DNA of 64,000 nt. It comes from Planctomycetota bacterium. Its GTDB lineage: Bacteria; Planctomycetota; UBA1135; UBA2386. The stretch is from positions 372,001 to 436,000 of the forward strand of contig JACKIC010000005.1 in assembly GCA_020638655.1 (NCBI GenBank), written 5' to 3'. The notes below the pieces were generated by a model. It was not told the DNA's origin, searched no databases, and saw nothing but the letters and a program-made list of their open reading frames with translations. The stretch's first letter is position 1; each line of letters opens with the position of its first letter. The position numbers and the translations under genes are program-made. Shown here piece by piece: positions 17,781 to 25,663 of the stretch.

Positions 17781-19067
17781 TCACTTGGCGGGGGCGCGAT
17801 ACGGCGATGGGTATTCGGGCGGCGCCACGGCGAACCGGCCGACCTTGTCGCTGTGGAACAGGCGGCCCTCGTTGGCCTCGAGCCAGCCGCGCCACTCCGC
17901 CGCGGTCACGAACTGCTGCCCGGTGTAGCGCTCCAGCACGCGCCGCGCCGCGGCGTCATCTGAAGAGTCACCGTCACCGTCGGCCGCCGCGAGCAACTCG
18001 ACGCAGCGGCGCAGCGATGCCGTGAGCCGGTTGTCGAGTCCGAGCTGTTTGCAGTCGGCGTCGACCTGCCAGTGGCCGTCGACCCGCACCACATAGGGCA
18101 GCTCGGCCGCGCACAACGCGCGCAGCGCGGCGAGATCGTCGCCCGCCGCCGCCATCCACGCCGCCGGCATCTGCTTCTTGTAGTAGTCCGACAGTCCCTC
18201 GGGCGAAGCGACGTAGACGCTCAGCCACTCGCGCGAGTTGGTCTTGCCGACCGCGAGCGCGTTCTTGCCGTCGAACCGGCGCATGTAGGCGAGCGTGTTC
18301 AAGAACACCGTGCGCGCCTCGTCGGTCATCTCGTCGGGCGCCGCGGCGAAGCCCCAGTGGAAGAAGTTGCCCTGCCGGCCGAGCGCGACCGCGCGCGCGT
18401 TCTTGCTGTTCTTGCCGCTGGCGATCCACTCGGCGTCGGGGCTGTCCTCGAAGCCGTAGCCGTCGGCGACCACGCCGACGTAGCGGCCGATCTTGCCGCG
18501 GTAGATGCTCCACGCAGGCATCGTCGCGCCGAGCGCCGCGCCGCACGGGTGCCGGCGGTAGTGCTCGGGCGTCGCCATGTCATGCAGCGTCGGCGTCACC
18601 GGGAACGGACCTTGGAAGATCGGATGCGAGGCAACCACACCGTGGGCCTCTTCGTAGAGACACATTCAAAGCCAGTCGAGCTTGAGGTCGAGCCGGTCGG
18701 TGACCATCGCCATGCCGCCGATCACGACGGTCGGCCGATCGAACGCCGCGGTCAGCGCCTTCGGCCGCGGCACGTTGATGCGCTCGGGATTGCCCGCGGC
18801 GTTGCGCACGATCGGGTCGGGGCAGTCGAGGATCAGCACGTCGGCGTCCTTCATCGACTGCTCGGTCAACTGCTCGACGTCGATCGCCGAGAACCCCGCC
18901 GTGCGCGGCGCCAGGAACTCGCGCCACGCCGCGGTGCGCGCGTCGTCGGGCTTGCCCGCGTAGAGCACGCGCAAGTCGAGGTGCTGGTCGGCGGCGGGTG
19001 CCGGCGCCGCGGCCTCTTGGGCGGCGAGCGACGCGGCGAACAGCAGCGAGACGGAGATCGAGCGCAT
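17781..19067 (-). CDS. Secreted ThuA-like protein with in-frame TGA (candidate selenoprotein)
   Basis: Read from the ATG at 19067 (preceded by AAGGAACGTG), the frame encodes a signal peptide (MRSISVSLLFAASLAAQ) and half of a ThuA/glutamine-amidotransferase-like fold (DADVLILDCPD; PTVVIGG). It then meets TGA at 18666-18668 after KLDWL and continues in the same frame for 294 residues (MCLYEEAHG onwards). That part holds the rest of the fold (GRQGNFFHWGF) and a C-terminal extension. Neither half is a whole domain, and the second half has no signal peptide. A bSECIS-like hairpin follows the TGA and codons there are unusually A/T-ending. Read through, the protein has 428 residues with Sec at 134. 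A nonsense pseudogene is the alternative. Confidence 0.55.
18628..18650 (-). promoter_or_regulatory. Candidate bacterial SECIS hairpin after in-frame TGA
   Basis: On the minus strand, starting 16 bases after the TGA, GAGGC then CCAC pair with GUGG then GCCUC. The apical loop is GGU and two unpaired U lie in the 3' arm. Loop distance (about 25 bases from the UGA), a G in the first loop positions and stem length all fit the published bacterial SECIS model. In E. coli fdhF the bulged U is on the 5' arm, so the match is not exact. Confidence 0.45.
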
Positions 19068-19169
19068 CACGTTCCTTGGGTCGTGGGCCGTCGGCGAACC
19101 CGCGCACGATACCCACCCTCTTGGACCCGTGCACAGCAAGCACCCGCAGCGTAGCCTCTTCGCCCCGCT

Positions 19170-22100
19170 GTGCCCCCCGCCCCCACCGACCTCCTGATCG
19201 ACGAGTTCAGTCGGCTGCCGACGACGCGCACGCTGCTCGAACAGCTGCGCCGCGGCTCGCACGTGCGCGCCGGCGGCTTGTGGGGCGCCTCGGTCGGGCT
19301 GCTGCTCGCCGCCGCGCTGCGTCGCCATCAGGGCCCCGTGCTCGCGCTGTGCGCCGACGACCTCGACAGCCTGCAGCTGCAGACCGACCTCGCGGCGTTC
19401 GGGGTGACGTCGCTGGTGCTGCCGCGCGAAGAGGAGAGCGACGACGGGCAGCCCGATCCCGCGTCGCGCAGCGAACGGCAGCGCATCCTGCGCCAGCACG
19501 CGGCGACCAAGGCGCCGCTGGTCACCAGCCTCGAGGCGATGCTGCAGAAGGTCGCGACGCCCAAGAGCCTGGGCCGCGGCAACCTCGAACTGCGCGCCGG
19601 ACAGAACCTGCAGCGCGCACTGGTACTGCAGCGCGCCGAGCAGGCCGGCTTGCGGTCGGTGCCGCTGGTGCTCGCGCCCGGCGAGATCAGCGTGCGCGGC
19701 GACGTCGTCGACGTGTTCCCGATGGCGGCGGAAAGCGCGATCCGGCTCGAGTTCTTCGACGACGTGCTGGAGTCGATCCGCGCCTTCGACGCGTCGAGTC
19801 AGCGCACCACCGCGGTGCACGAGCAATACGTGCTCGCGCTCGGCGCCGCCCAGGAGACCGTCGACGGCCCCGTGCTCAAGCACCTGTCGACGCAGAAGCT
19901 GCTCGTGGTGATGTTCGAACCGCTGCGCGTCGACGAACGCAAGGCGCGCCTGCTGCAGTTCGACAGCACGCTGGCGCGCGACGTCGACGCGCTGCAGGAG
20001 ACGCTGCGACCGTGTCCGCACCTCTTCGTCTCCTCGCTGCCGAGCCACGACCTCGACTACAAGATCCTGTCGGCGGGGTCGGCGGTCGGTTCGGGCGAAG
20101 CCGACCCGGCGGGTCGACTGCGCAGCGTGCGCGGTATGCAGGGGCGCGTATTGCTGTTCTGCCGCAGCGAGGACGAGCGACAGCGACTGCTCGAGATCTT
20201 CGCGCACAAGCAGCTCGACCTGGGCAAGGAGAACGTCGACCTGCTCCTGGGCGGCATCAGCCGCGGCTTCCGCGTGCCCGACCTGCAGACCACCGCGCTG
20301 TCCAACGTCGAGTTCGCGGGCGTACCGCAGCAGGCGCGCGTGCGCGAACGCGTCGCGGTGCCGAGCCGCGCGATCCAGAGCTTCTTCGAGCTCGGCCCCG
20401 GCGACCTGGTGGTGCACGCGGTGCACGGCGTGGCGCGCTTCGAGGGCACCGAGCTGGTGTCGCGCGGCGACGGCGTCGAGGAGCACCTGCGGCTGTGCTT
20501 CGCCGAGGAGGTCAAGCTGCTGGTGCCGGCCAGCAAGATCCACCTCGTACAGAAATACGTCGGCAGCGGCGGCAAGGCGCCGCTCGACAAGCTCGGCGGC
20601 AAGGGCTTCCAGAAGCGCAAGGAACAGGTCCAGGAGGCCCTGTTCGACCTCGCTGCCGAGCTGCTCGAGGTGCAGAGCCAGCGCGCGCTGGTGCAGCGGC
20701 CGCCGCACCTGCCGGACGAGGCCGAGCGCGACTTCCTCGACGCGTTCCCGTTCCGCGACACGCAGGACCAGATGCGGGCCTGGGGCGAGATCGCCGCGGA
20801 CCTGCAGAAGACCACGCCGATGGACCGCCTGCTGTGCGGCGACGTCGGCTTCGGCAAGACCGAGGTCGCGCTGCGCGCCGCGTTCCGCGTCGCCGTGCAC
20901 GGCCGCCAGGTCGCGGTGCTCGCGCCGACGACGATCCTCGCCGAACAACACGCCAAGACCTTCGCGCGACGCTGCGAGCCGTTCGGCGTGCGCGTCGAAC
21001 TGCTGTCGCGCTACCGCACCGCCAAGCAGCGCCGCGAGGTGCAGGAAGGGCTGCTGCGCGGCAACGTCGACATCGTCGTCGGCACCCACCAGCTGCTCGG
21101 CAAGGACGTCGGCTTCCACGACCTCGCGCTCGTGGTCATCGACGAGGAACAGCGCTTCGGCGTGCGCCAGAAGGAGCGGCTCAAGCAACTTCGCGCCGAG
21201 GTCGACGTGCTGACGCTGAGCGCGACACCGATCCCGCGAACGCTGCACGGCTCGCTGCTCGGCATCCGCGGCATCAGCACGCTCGACAATCCGCCGCCCG
21301 GACGCCAGGAGGTCGAGACGCGCGTGCTGTTCCGCGACGACCGCATCCTGCAGGAAGCGCTCACGCGCGAGCTGTCGCGCGGCGGCCAGGTGTTCGTGCT
21401 GCACAACCGCATCGACGAGCTGCAGGTCCTGGCGCAGCGCCTGCGCGGCCTCGCGCCCGGCGCCCGCATCGCCATCGGCCACGGCCAGATGACCGAGGCC
21501 GAGATCGAGAAGACCGTGCGCGCGTTCGTGCGCGGCGAGTTCGACGTGCTCGTGTCGACGACCATCGTCGAGAACGGCCTCGACATCTCCCGCGCCAATA
21601 CGATCCTGATCGATCGCGCCGAACACTTCGGCCTCGCCGAGCTGCACCAGCTGCGCGGCCGCGTCGGCCGCAGCGACCAGAAGGCCTATTGCCTCTTGCT
21701 GCTCGACCGCGACGAGCCGCCGAGCCAGGAGGCGCGCAAGCGGCTCAAGGCGCTCGAGGAGTTCTCGCATCTCGGCGCGGGCTTCGCGATCGCGATGAAG
21801 GACCTCGAGATCCGCGGCGCCGGCAACCTCCTGGGCCCGCAACAGTCCGGCCACATCGCCTCGGTCGGCTACGACATGTACTGCCAACTGCTGCGTTCGG
21901 CGGTCGAAGCCGCCAAGGTGCAGCGACCCGTGCCGATGCACGTCGTCGAGGTCGACGTCGACCTGCGCCTGCAAGCGTATCTGCCGGCCGACTTCCTCAC
22001 CGACCCGCGCCAGCGCCTCGAACTGCTGCGCGAGATGGACGAGGCGATCGACGACGAACACCTCGCCGCGCTGCAGGCCGAGCTGCGCGACCGCTACGGC

Positions 22101-22469
22101 AAGCTTCCCAAGCCCGTGCTCACGCTGCTGCGCGTGTTCCGCCTCAAGCACGGCCTGCAGGGCCTCGGCGTGCTGTCGATGCAGTGGGTCGAGAACGATC
22201 GGCTCGTCGTGCGCCATCCGCCTGGCGTGCCGCTCGGCGGCAGCTGGCTCGATTGCTTCGCCGACGTGCGCCCCGTCGAAGCCGGCAAGACGCACCTGCT
22301 GCTGCCGCCGCGGCGCGGCAAGAAGGAGTACCAGGCCGAAGACGTGCTCGACTACGTGCTCGCCGCGATCACCGGCAAGCTGCCGGCGCTGCCGCGCAAG
22401 GCGCTGCGGACCTCGCCGCCGACGCGCCGCGACGGACGGCGGTCTCTCCCATGGGAACGGGGCGACTGA
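19170..22469 (+). CDS. mfd: Transcription-repair coupling factor
   Basis: The protein has 1099 residues, a typical length, from a GTG at 19170. Order of domains: UvrB-homology region with GEISVRGDVVDVFP (~170-185); the RNA-polymerase-interacting domain (FELGPGDLVVHAVHGVARFEG, ~410-430); then the translocase motor with Walker A CGDVGFGKTE (~557), DEEQRFG (~662), SATPIPRTL, and motif VI region HQLRGRVGRS (~830); and the C-terminal TRCF domain (VDVDLRLQAYLP, ~930). It removes RNA polymerase stalled at lesions and recruits UvrA. A hairpin follows 2 bases after the stop. It is divergent from the ThuA-like gene, with 102 bp between starts. Confidence 0.96.
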   Translation: MPPAPTDLLIDEFSRLPTTRTLLEQLRRGSHVRAGGLWGASVGLLLAAALRRHQGPVLALCADDLDSLQLQTDLAAFGVTSLVLPREEESDDGQPDPASRSERQRILRQHAATKAPLVTSLEAMLQKVATPKSLGRGNLELRAGQNLQRALVLQRAEQAGLRSVPLVLAPGEISVRGDVVDVFPMAAESAIRLEFFDDVLESIRAFDASSQRTTAVHEQYVLALGAAQETVDGPVLKHLSTQKLLVVMFEPLRVDERKARLLQFDSTLARDVDALQETLRPCPHLFVSSLPSHDLDYKILSAGSAVGSGEADPAGRLRSVRGMQGRVLLFCRSEDERQRLLEIFAHKQLDLGKENVDLLLGGISRGFRVPDLQTTALSNVEFAGVPQQARVRERVAVPSRAIQSFFELGPGDLVVHAVHGVARFEGTELVSRGDGVEEHLRLCFAEEVKLLVPASKIHLVQKYVGSGGKAPLDKLGGKGFQKRKEQVQEALFDLAAELLEVQSQRALVQRPPHLPDEAERDFLDAFPFRDTQDQMRAWGEIAADLQKTTPMDRLLCGDVGFGKTEVALRAAFRVAVHGRQVAVLAPTTILAEQHAKTFARRCEPFGVRVELLSRYRTAKQRREVQEGLLRGNVDIVVGTHQLLGKDVGFHDLALVVIDEEQRFGVRQKERLKQLRAEVDVLTLSATPIPRTLHGSLLGIRGISTLDNPPPGRQEVETRVLFRDDRILQEALTRELSRGGQVFVLHNRIDELQVLAQRLRGLAPGARIAIGHGQMTEAEIEKTVRAFVRGEFDVLVSTTIVENGLDISRANTILIDRAEHFGLAELHQLRGRVGRSDQKAYCLLLLDRDEPPSQEARKRLKALEEFSHLGAGFAIAMKDLEIRGAGNLLGPQQSGHIASVGYDMYCQLLRSAVEAAKVQRPVPMHVVEVDVDLRLQAYLPADFLTDPRQRLELLREMDEAIDDEHLAALQAELRDRYGKLPKPVLTLLRVFRLKHGLQGLGVLSMQWVENDRLVVRHPPGVPLGGSWLDCFADVRPVEAGKTHLLLPPRRGKKEYQAEDVLDYVLAAITGKLPALPRKALRTSPPTRRDGRRSLPWERGD

Positions 22470-22470
22470 C

Positions 22471-22500
22471 GCAGCCGGCCCGTCGACGCGCACCGGCTGC
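22471..22500 (+). terminator. Hairpin after mfd
   Basis: GCAGCCGG (22471-22478) pairs with CCGGCTGC (22493-22500) two bases after the mfd stop. No U-tract. Confidence 0.5.
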
Positions 22501-22615
22501 CACAGTCCGTCCGTAACACCTTGGTAGCGCAGCTCGACGGCGCGGCGCCAACGGCTACGTTGTGCACCTCGACGCTTCGTCGAAGTCCTGCCCGACTTCC
22601 CGAGAGACACTCCCC

Positions 22616-24304
22616 ATGCAAACCTCCGTACTCCTCTGCAGCGCCGCCATCGTGCTGTCCCTGCCGCTGACCGCACAGACGCTCGTCGTCGCGCCCACGG
22701 GCTACGACACGGTCGAAGGCAACTCGAACAACATCTATCCCTGGGGCCGCAACGCGGCCAGCATGCACTACCTGCAGATCCAGGACAGCTCGAACTTCAC
22801 CAGCCAGAACGTCACCGGCCCGGTGCTGATCAACAACCTGCGCTTCCGCGTCGACAACGCGCTCAGCGCGGCCACGTGGACCGGCGGCAGCTGGCCCAAC
22901 GTGGTGATCGAGATGTCGACGGCGGCGGTCGACTACACCGCGATCAGCGCGACGTTCGCGGCCAACCACGGGCCCGACCGCACGATCGTGCATTCGGGCG
23001 CCGTCACCGTGCAGGCCGGCTCGCGCCCGGGCAGCTCGACCACGCCGGGCGTCTGGCACATCGACATCCCGCTGACCACGCCGTTCCTCTACGACCCGAG
23101 CACCGGCAACGACATCGTGCTCGACGTCCAACTGGATGGCACGGGCTGGAGCGGCGGCGCGACGCAGTGCGACGCCGTGTCCGGCGCCACCGCGCTCGGC
23201 TCGCGCATCTGGGATTCCAACAGCAGCAACGGCCCGACGGCGAGCGGCACCGGCGTGAACTACTGCATCCTCTGCGAGTACACCTGCGTGCCGACGAGCG
23301 GTTACGCGTATTCGACGCCCTACGGCGACGGCTGCGTGCGGCAGTACGCGTCCTTCCAGGAGAGCTACTCCGCCTGCGATCTGTCGAACACGAGCTTCGC
23401 GATGCAGAACATCGGCACCGGCTACGTGGTGCTGCCCGGCAGCACGCCGCTCTATGTGCCGACGTCCACGCCGATCGTCATGGGTGACGACCAGGTCATC
23501 CAGTTCCCCTTGAACTGGACCCTGCCGTACCCCGGCGGCACCACCACCGACCTGTACGTCTCGAGCAACGGCTTCGTCCACGGTGCCCCCAACACCAACA
23601 ATGGCTGCTGCGCGTTCAACGGCGCGCTGTTCTTGGGCAACGGTCCGTGCTGGGCGGCGAAGTGGCGCGACCTCAACCCGGCCGCCGGCGGCTCCGTCTA
23701 TTTCGACACCGACCCGGTCACTGGCACGGCCTACGTGACCTTCGACTCGGTGCCCGACTACGGCAGCACCAACCCGAACACGTTCCAGTACGCGTTCGAC
23801 GCCAGCGGCACCGTCGAGCTGCGCTTCGGCAACATGGACCCGACCGCCGGCACCACCGGCTACAGCCCCGGCAACAACAACCTGCTGCCGCCCTCGATCG
23901 ACCTCTCGGCAATTTCCGTCTTGATCACCGAGGCGAACGACATCGCGCCGATCACCCACAGCAGCAGCGCGCGCCCCGTCATCGGCACCGCCTTCTCGCT
24001 CGAGACCAACAACGTGCCGGCCATCTCCGTGGTCGGCGCGACCCTGTTCGGTCTGACCGAGATCAACCCGGGCCTGGACCTGACCTCGCTCGGCATGCCG
24101 GGCTGCCACCAGTACGTCTCGATCGACGCCTCGCAGGTGTGGGTCCCGGCGGGCGGCGTCGGCAGCACCAGCTTCTCGATCCCCAACGCCCCGGCCTTCG
24201 CCGGCGTCGAGATCAAGACCCAGGGTGTCGCCCTGGTCCCGGGCATCAACGCCCTCGGCGCGCTGTCGACGAACGGCATCAAGCACTTCATCGACATCAA
24301 CTGA
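22616..24304 (+). CDS. Secreted protein with shared YGxGC C-terminal domain and an inserted domain, copy 3
   Basis: The protein has 562 residues. The ATG at 22616 begins the signal peptide MQTSVLLCSAAIVLSLPLTA. Residues ~20-240 align with the genes at 862 and 2080 (GYDTVEGNSNNIYPWG, SSNFTSQNV, HGPDRT). The C-terminal module begins at YGDGC but is then interrupted by about 180 residues (beta-rich, Gly/Asn/Cys, with DLYVSSNGFVHG and TFQYAFDASGTVELRFG) before resuming at ITHSSSARPVIG and ending HFIDIN. The insert resembles a beta-sandwich found in other planctomycete exoproteins. The IS at 24306 begins one base after the stop. Confidence 0.83.
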   Translation: MQTSVLLCSAAIVLSLPLTAQTLVVAPTGYDTVEGNSNNIYPWGRNAASMHYLQIQDSSNFTSQNVTGPVLINNLRFRVDNALSAATWTGGSWPNVVIEMSTAAVDYTAISATFAANHGPDRTIVHSGAVTVQAGSRPGSSTTPGVWHIDIPLTTPFLYDPSTGNDIVLDVQLDGTGWSGGATQCDAVSGATALGSRIWDSNSSNGPTASGTGVNYCILCEYTCVPTSGYAYSTPYGDGCVRQYASFQESYSACDLSNTSFAMQNIGTGYVVLPGSTPLYVPTSTPIVMGDDQVIQFPLNWTLPYPGGTTTDLYVSSNGFVHGAPNTNNGCCAFNGALFLGNGPCWAAKWRDLNPAAGGSVYFDTDPVTGTAYVTFDSVPDYGSTNPNTFQYAFDASGTVELRFGNMDPTAGTTGYSPGNNNLLPPSIDLSAISVLITEANDIAPITHSSSARPVIGTAFSLETNNVPAISVVGATLFGLTEINPGLDLTSLGMPGCHQYVSIDASQVWVPAGGVGSTSFSIPNAPAFAGVEIKTQGVALVPGINALGALSTNGIKHFIDIN

Positions 24305-24305
24305 G

Positions 24306-25512
24306 ACTGCTGGCTTGGATGGGGCTCCCAAGCGGCGAACCGCAGGCAGGGGCCCCGTCCAGAGCCGCATGATCAGGACGCCACGGCCATGTCGTGGGTC
24401 CTGCGCCCATCGAGGCTGGTCGGGTGGATGCTGCGCCGACCCCACTGCTGCGACCAGCCGAGGACCTCGTGAGCCTGCAGGTCGCGCTCGATCAACCCTA
24501 GCAGCCGGCCCGGGGTCTCGCCGGGCGGGTCGCTGTTGAAGCGCGTGCGCACGTAGTTGCGGTAGCAGACGAACAACTGCATTTGCTCCACGAGGCGCAC
24601 GGCCTTCTTGGAGACCAGCCATGACTTGCGGCGCAGCCTGCCGTTGTTGTCACGCGTCATCGCCAACGTCGTGTTGATCGGGAACAGCGGATTCGCGGTG
24701 TTTCGCGCCGCGCGTCCCGGCGTTCGCAGATGCGCCACCGCATCGCCGAACACTGCCTTCGCCAACGTCACGTAGCTGCTCTTGAGATCGCTGTACAACT
24801 GAATCCTCGCCCCGTCGGGAAGGCGCCTGCGCAGGTCCTCGAGCGTCGTTCGCACGCACTTCCGGCTGGTGTCCGCGCGACGGCCGTGCTTCCTCTCGTC
24901 GCGCTCCTGCCGGCGCCGACGGCCTGAGCCGGCCCTGGCCAGCCTGCGGATCGGGCCCGCGGTCGTCGCCACGACGAACCATGTCCGACGTTCCATGACG
25001 ACTGGCATCGTCACCGTGCGGATCGACGAGTTCTCGTAGGTCTCTTCCTCATCGAGCAGGAACTCGTCGGCGCGCAACGAGATGCTCAGGTTGTCGTGCA
25101 GGCGCCGGCACGTGCGCGACATCTTGCGCAACTTGCCCTGCACGCTGTGCACGTCGAGGCCCACCAGGCGCGCGGTCTGCCGCAGACCGACACCGCTGAC
25201 CAGGTGCAGGTAGGTGGCAGCGTTCGCGTGTGGCTTATGATCGCGGTAGTCGTGGCGAAACGTCTGGCGCGAGAAACCGCGGCCACACCGCAGGCAGCGG
25301 AACCTGGGCACGCGCACGGTGCGGCACTTGGGCTTGTAGTGGCCGTTGCACTTGAACCAGCGCCTCTCGGGCTTCTCGTGCGCCGCGCAGGTACTGGAGG
25401 GACAGAAGGGGGGTACGAAGGACATCTCGCCCCCCTCTGTGCCCAGAACCACCCTGCCGATTACAGCCGACCGGAGATTCTCGCGGCCTGCGGCACCACT
25501 GAAGCCAGCAGT
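24306..25512 (-). mobile_element. IS1-like insertion sequence with terminal inverted repeats
   Basis: A single transposase gene on the minus strand is bounded by imperfect inverted repeats. One end begins ACTGCTGGCTTGGATGGGGC at 24306. The other ends at 25512 in GAAGCCAGCAGT, whose complement starts ACTGCTGGCTTCAGTGG. The first 11 bases are identical and about 17 of 23 match overall. The 24306 end also folds on itself (to ~24366). No target-site duplication is visible. The left end touches the stop of the secreted-protein gene, and the right end lies ~150 bp before the amidohydrolase operon. A miniature copy with both ends lies at 50100-50156. Confidence 0.75.
24373..25425 (-). CDS. IS1-like transposase
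   Basis: The protein has 350 residues from the ATG at 25425. The N-terminus is a zinc-ribbon region with several Cys pairs (CPSSTC, CNGHYKPKC and FRCLRCGRGFSRQTF). A helix-turn-helix follows (HLVSGVGLRQTARLVGLDVHSVQGKL). The catalytic region has a first acidic motif (RADEFLLDEEE), a second Asp in LYSDLKSSY, and the IS1-type tail N.TLA..R....RLRRKSWLVSKK. In IS1 a catalytic Glu sits three residues before that Asn; here the position is Phe (LFPIN), so the third acidic residue is not evident. The upstream in-frame extension to 25776 lies outside the element and is not used. Confidence 0.7.
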   Translation of the reverse strand: MSFVPPFCPSSTCAAHEKPERRWFKCNGHYKPKCRTVRVPRFRCLRCGRGFSRQTFRHDYRDHKPHANAATYLHLVSGVGLRQTARLVGLDVHSVQGKLRKMSRTCRRLHDNLSISLRADEFLLDEEETYENSSIRTVTMPVVMERRTWFVVATTAGPIRRLARAGSGRRRRQERDERKHGRRADTSRKCVRTTLEDLRRRLPDGARIQLYSDLKSSYVTLAKAVFGDAVAHLRTPGRAARNTANPLFPINTTLAMTRDNNGRLRRKSWLVSKKAVRLVEQMQLFVCYRNYVRTRFNSDPPGETPGRLLGLIERDLQAHEVLGWSQQWGRRSIHPTSLDGRRTHDMAVAS

Positions 25513-25663
25513 TTCGGAAGGCCGCTCCGCGTCGGGGCGTCCTTTACATCGCCGACGCCAAAAAGCGTTGGCAGGCGGTAGGTCCCGACCCGTAGAAGGG
25601 CCCCTCCCCCTCGCGCCAATTTGCGGCCGCTCCTCGAGCCTTCCCAACCATTCTCGAGCCCTC

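Noticed and set aside
17781..18665. Independent gene starting at the ATG after the TGA
   Set aside because: It would start in the middle of a fold without signal peptide or ribosome site, directly in frame after the stop. Reading it as the second half of one protein is simpler, although a stop-start pair cannot be fully excluded.
18666..22676. Minus-strand frame of 1336 codons
   Set aside because: Nearly all of it is the antisense of mfd. Only its last 133 codons (19067 to 18669) are real, as the first part of the TGA-containing gene.
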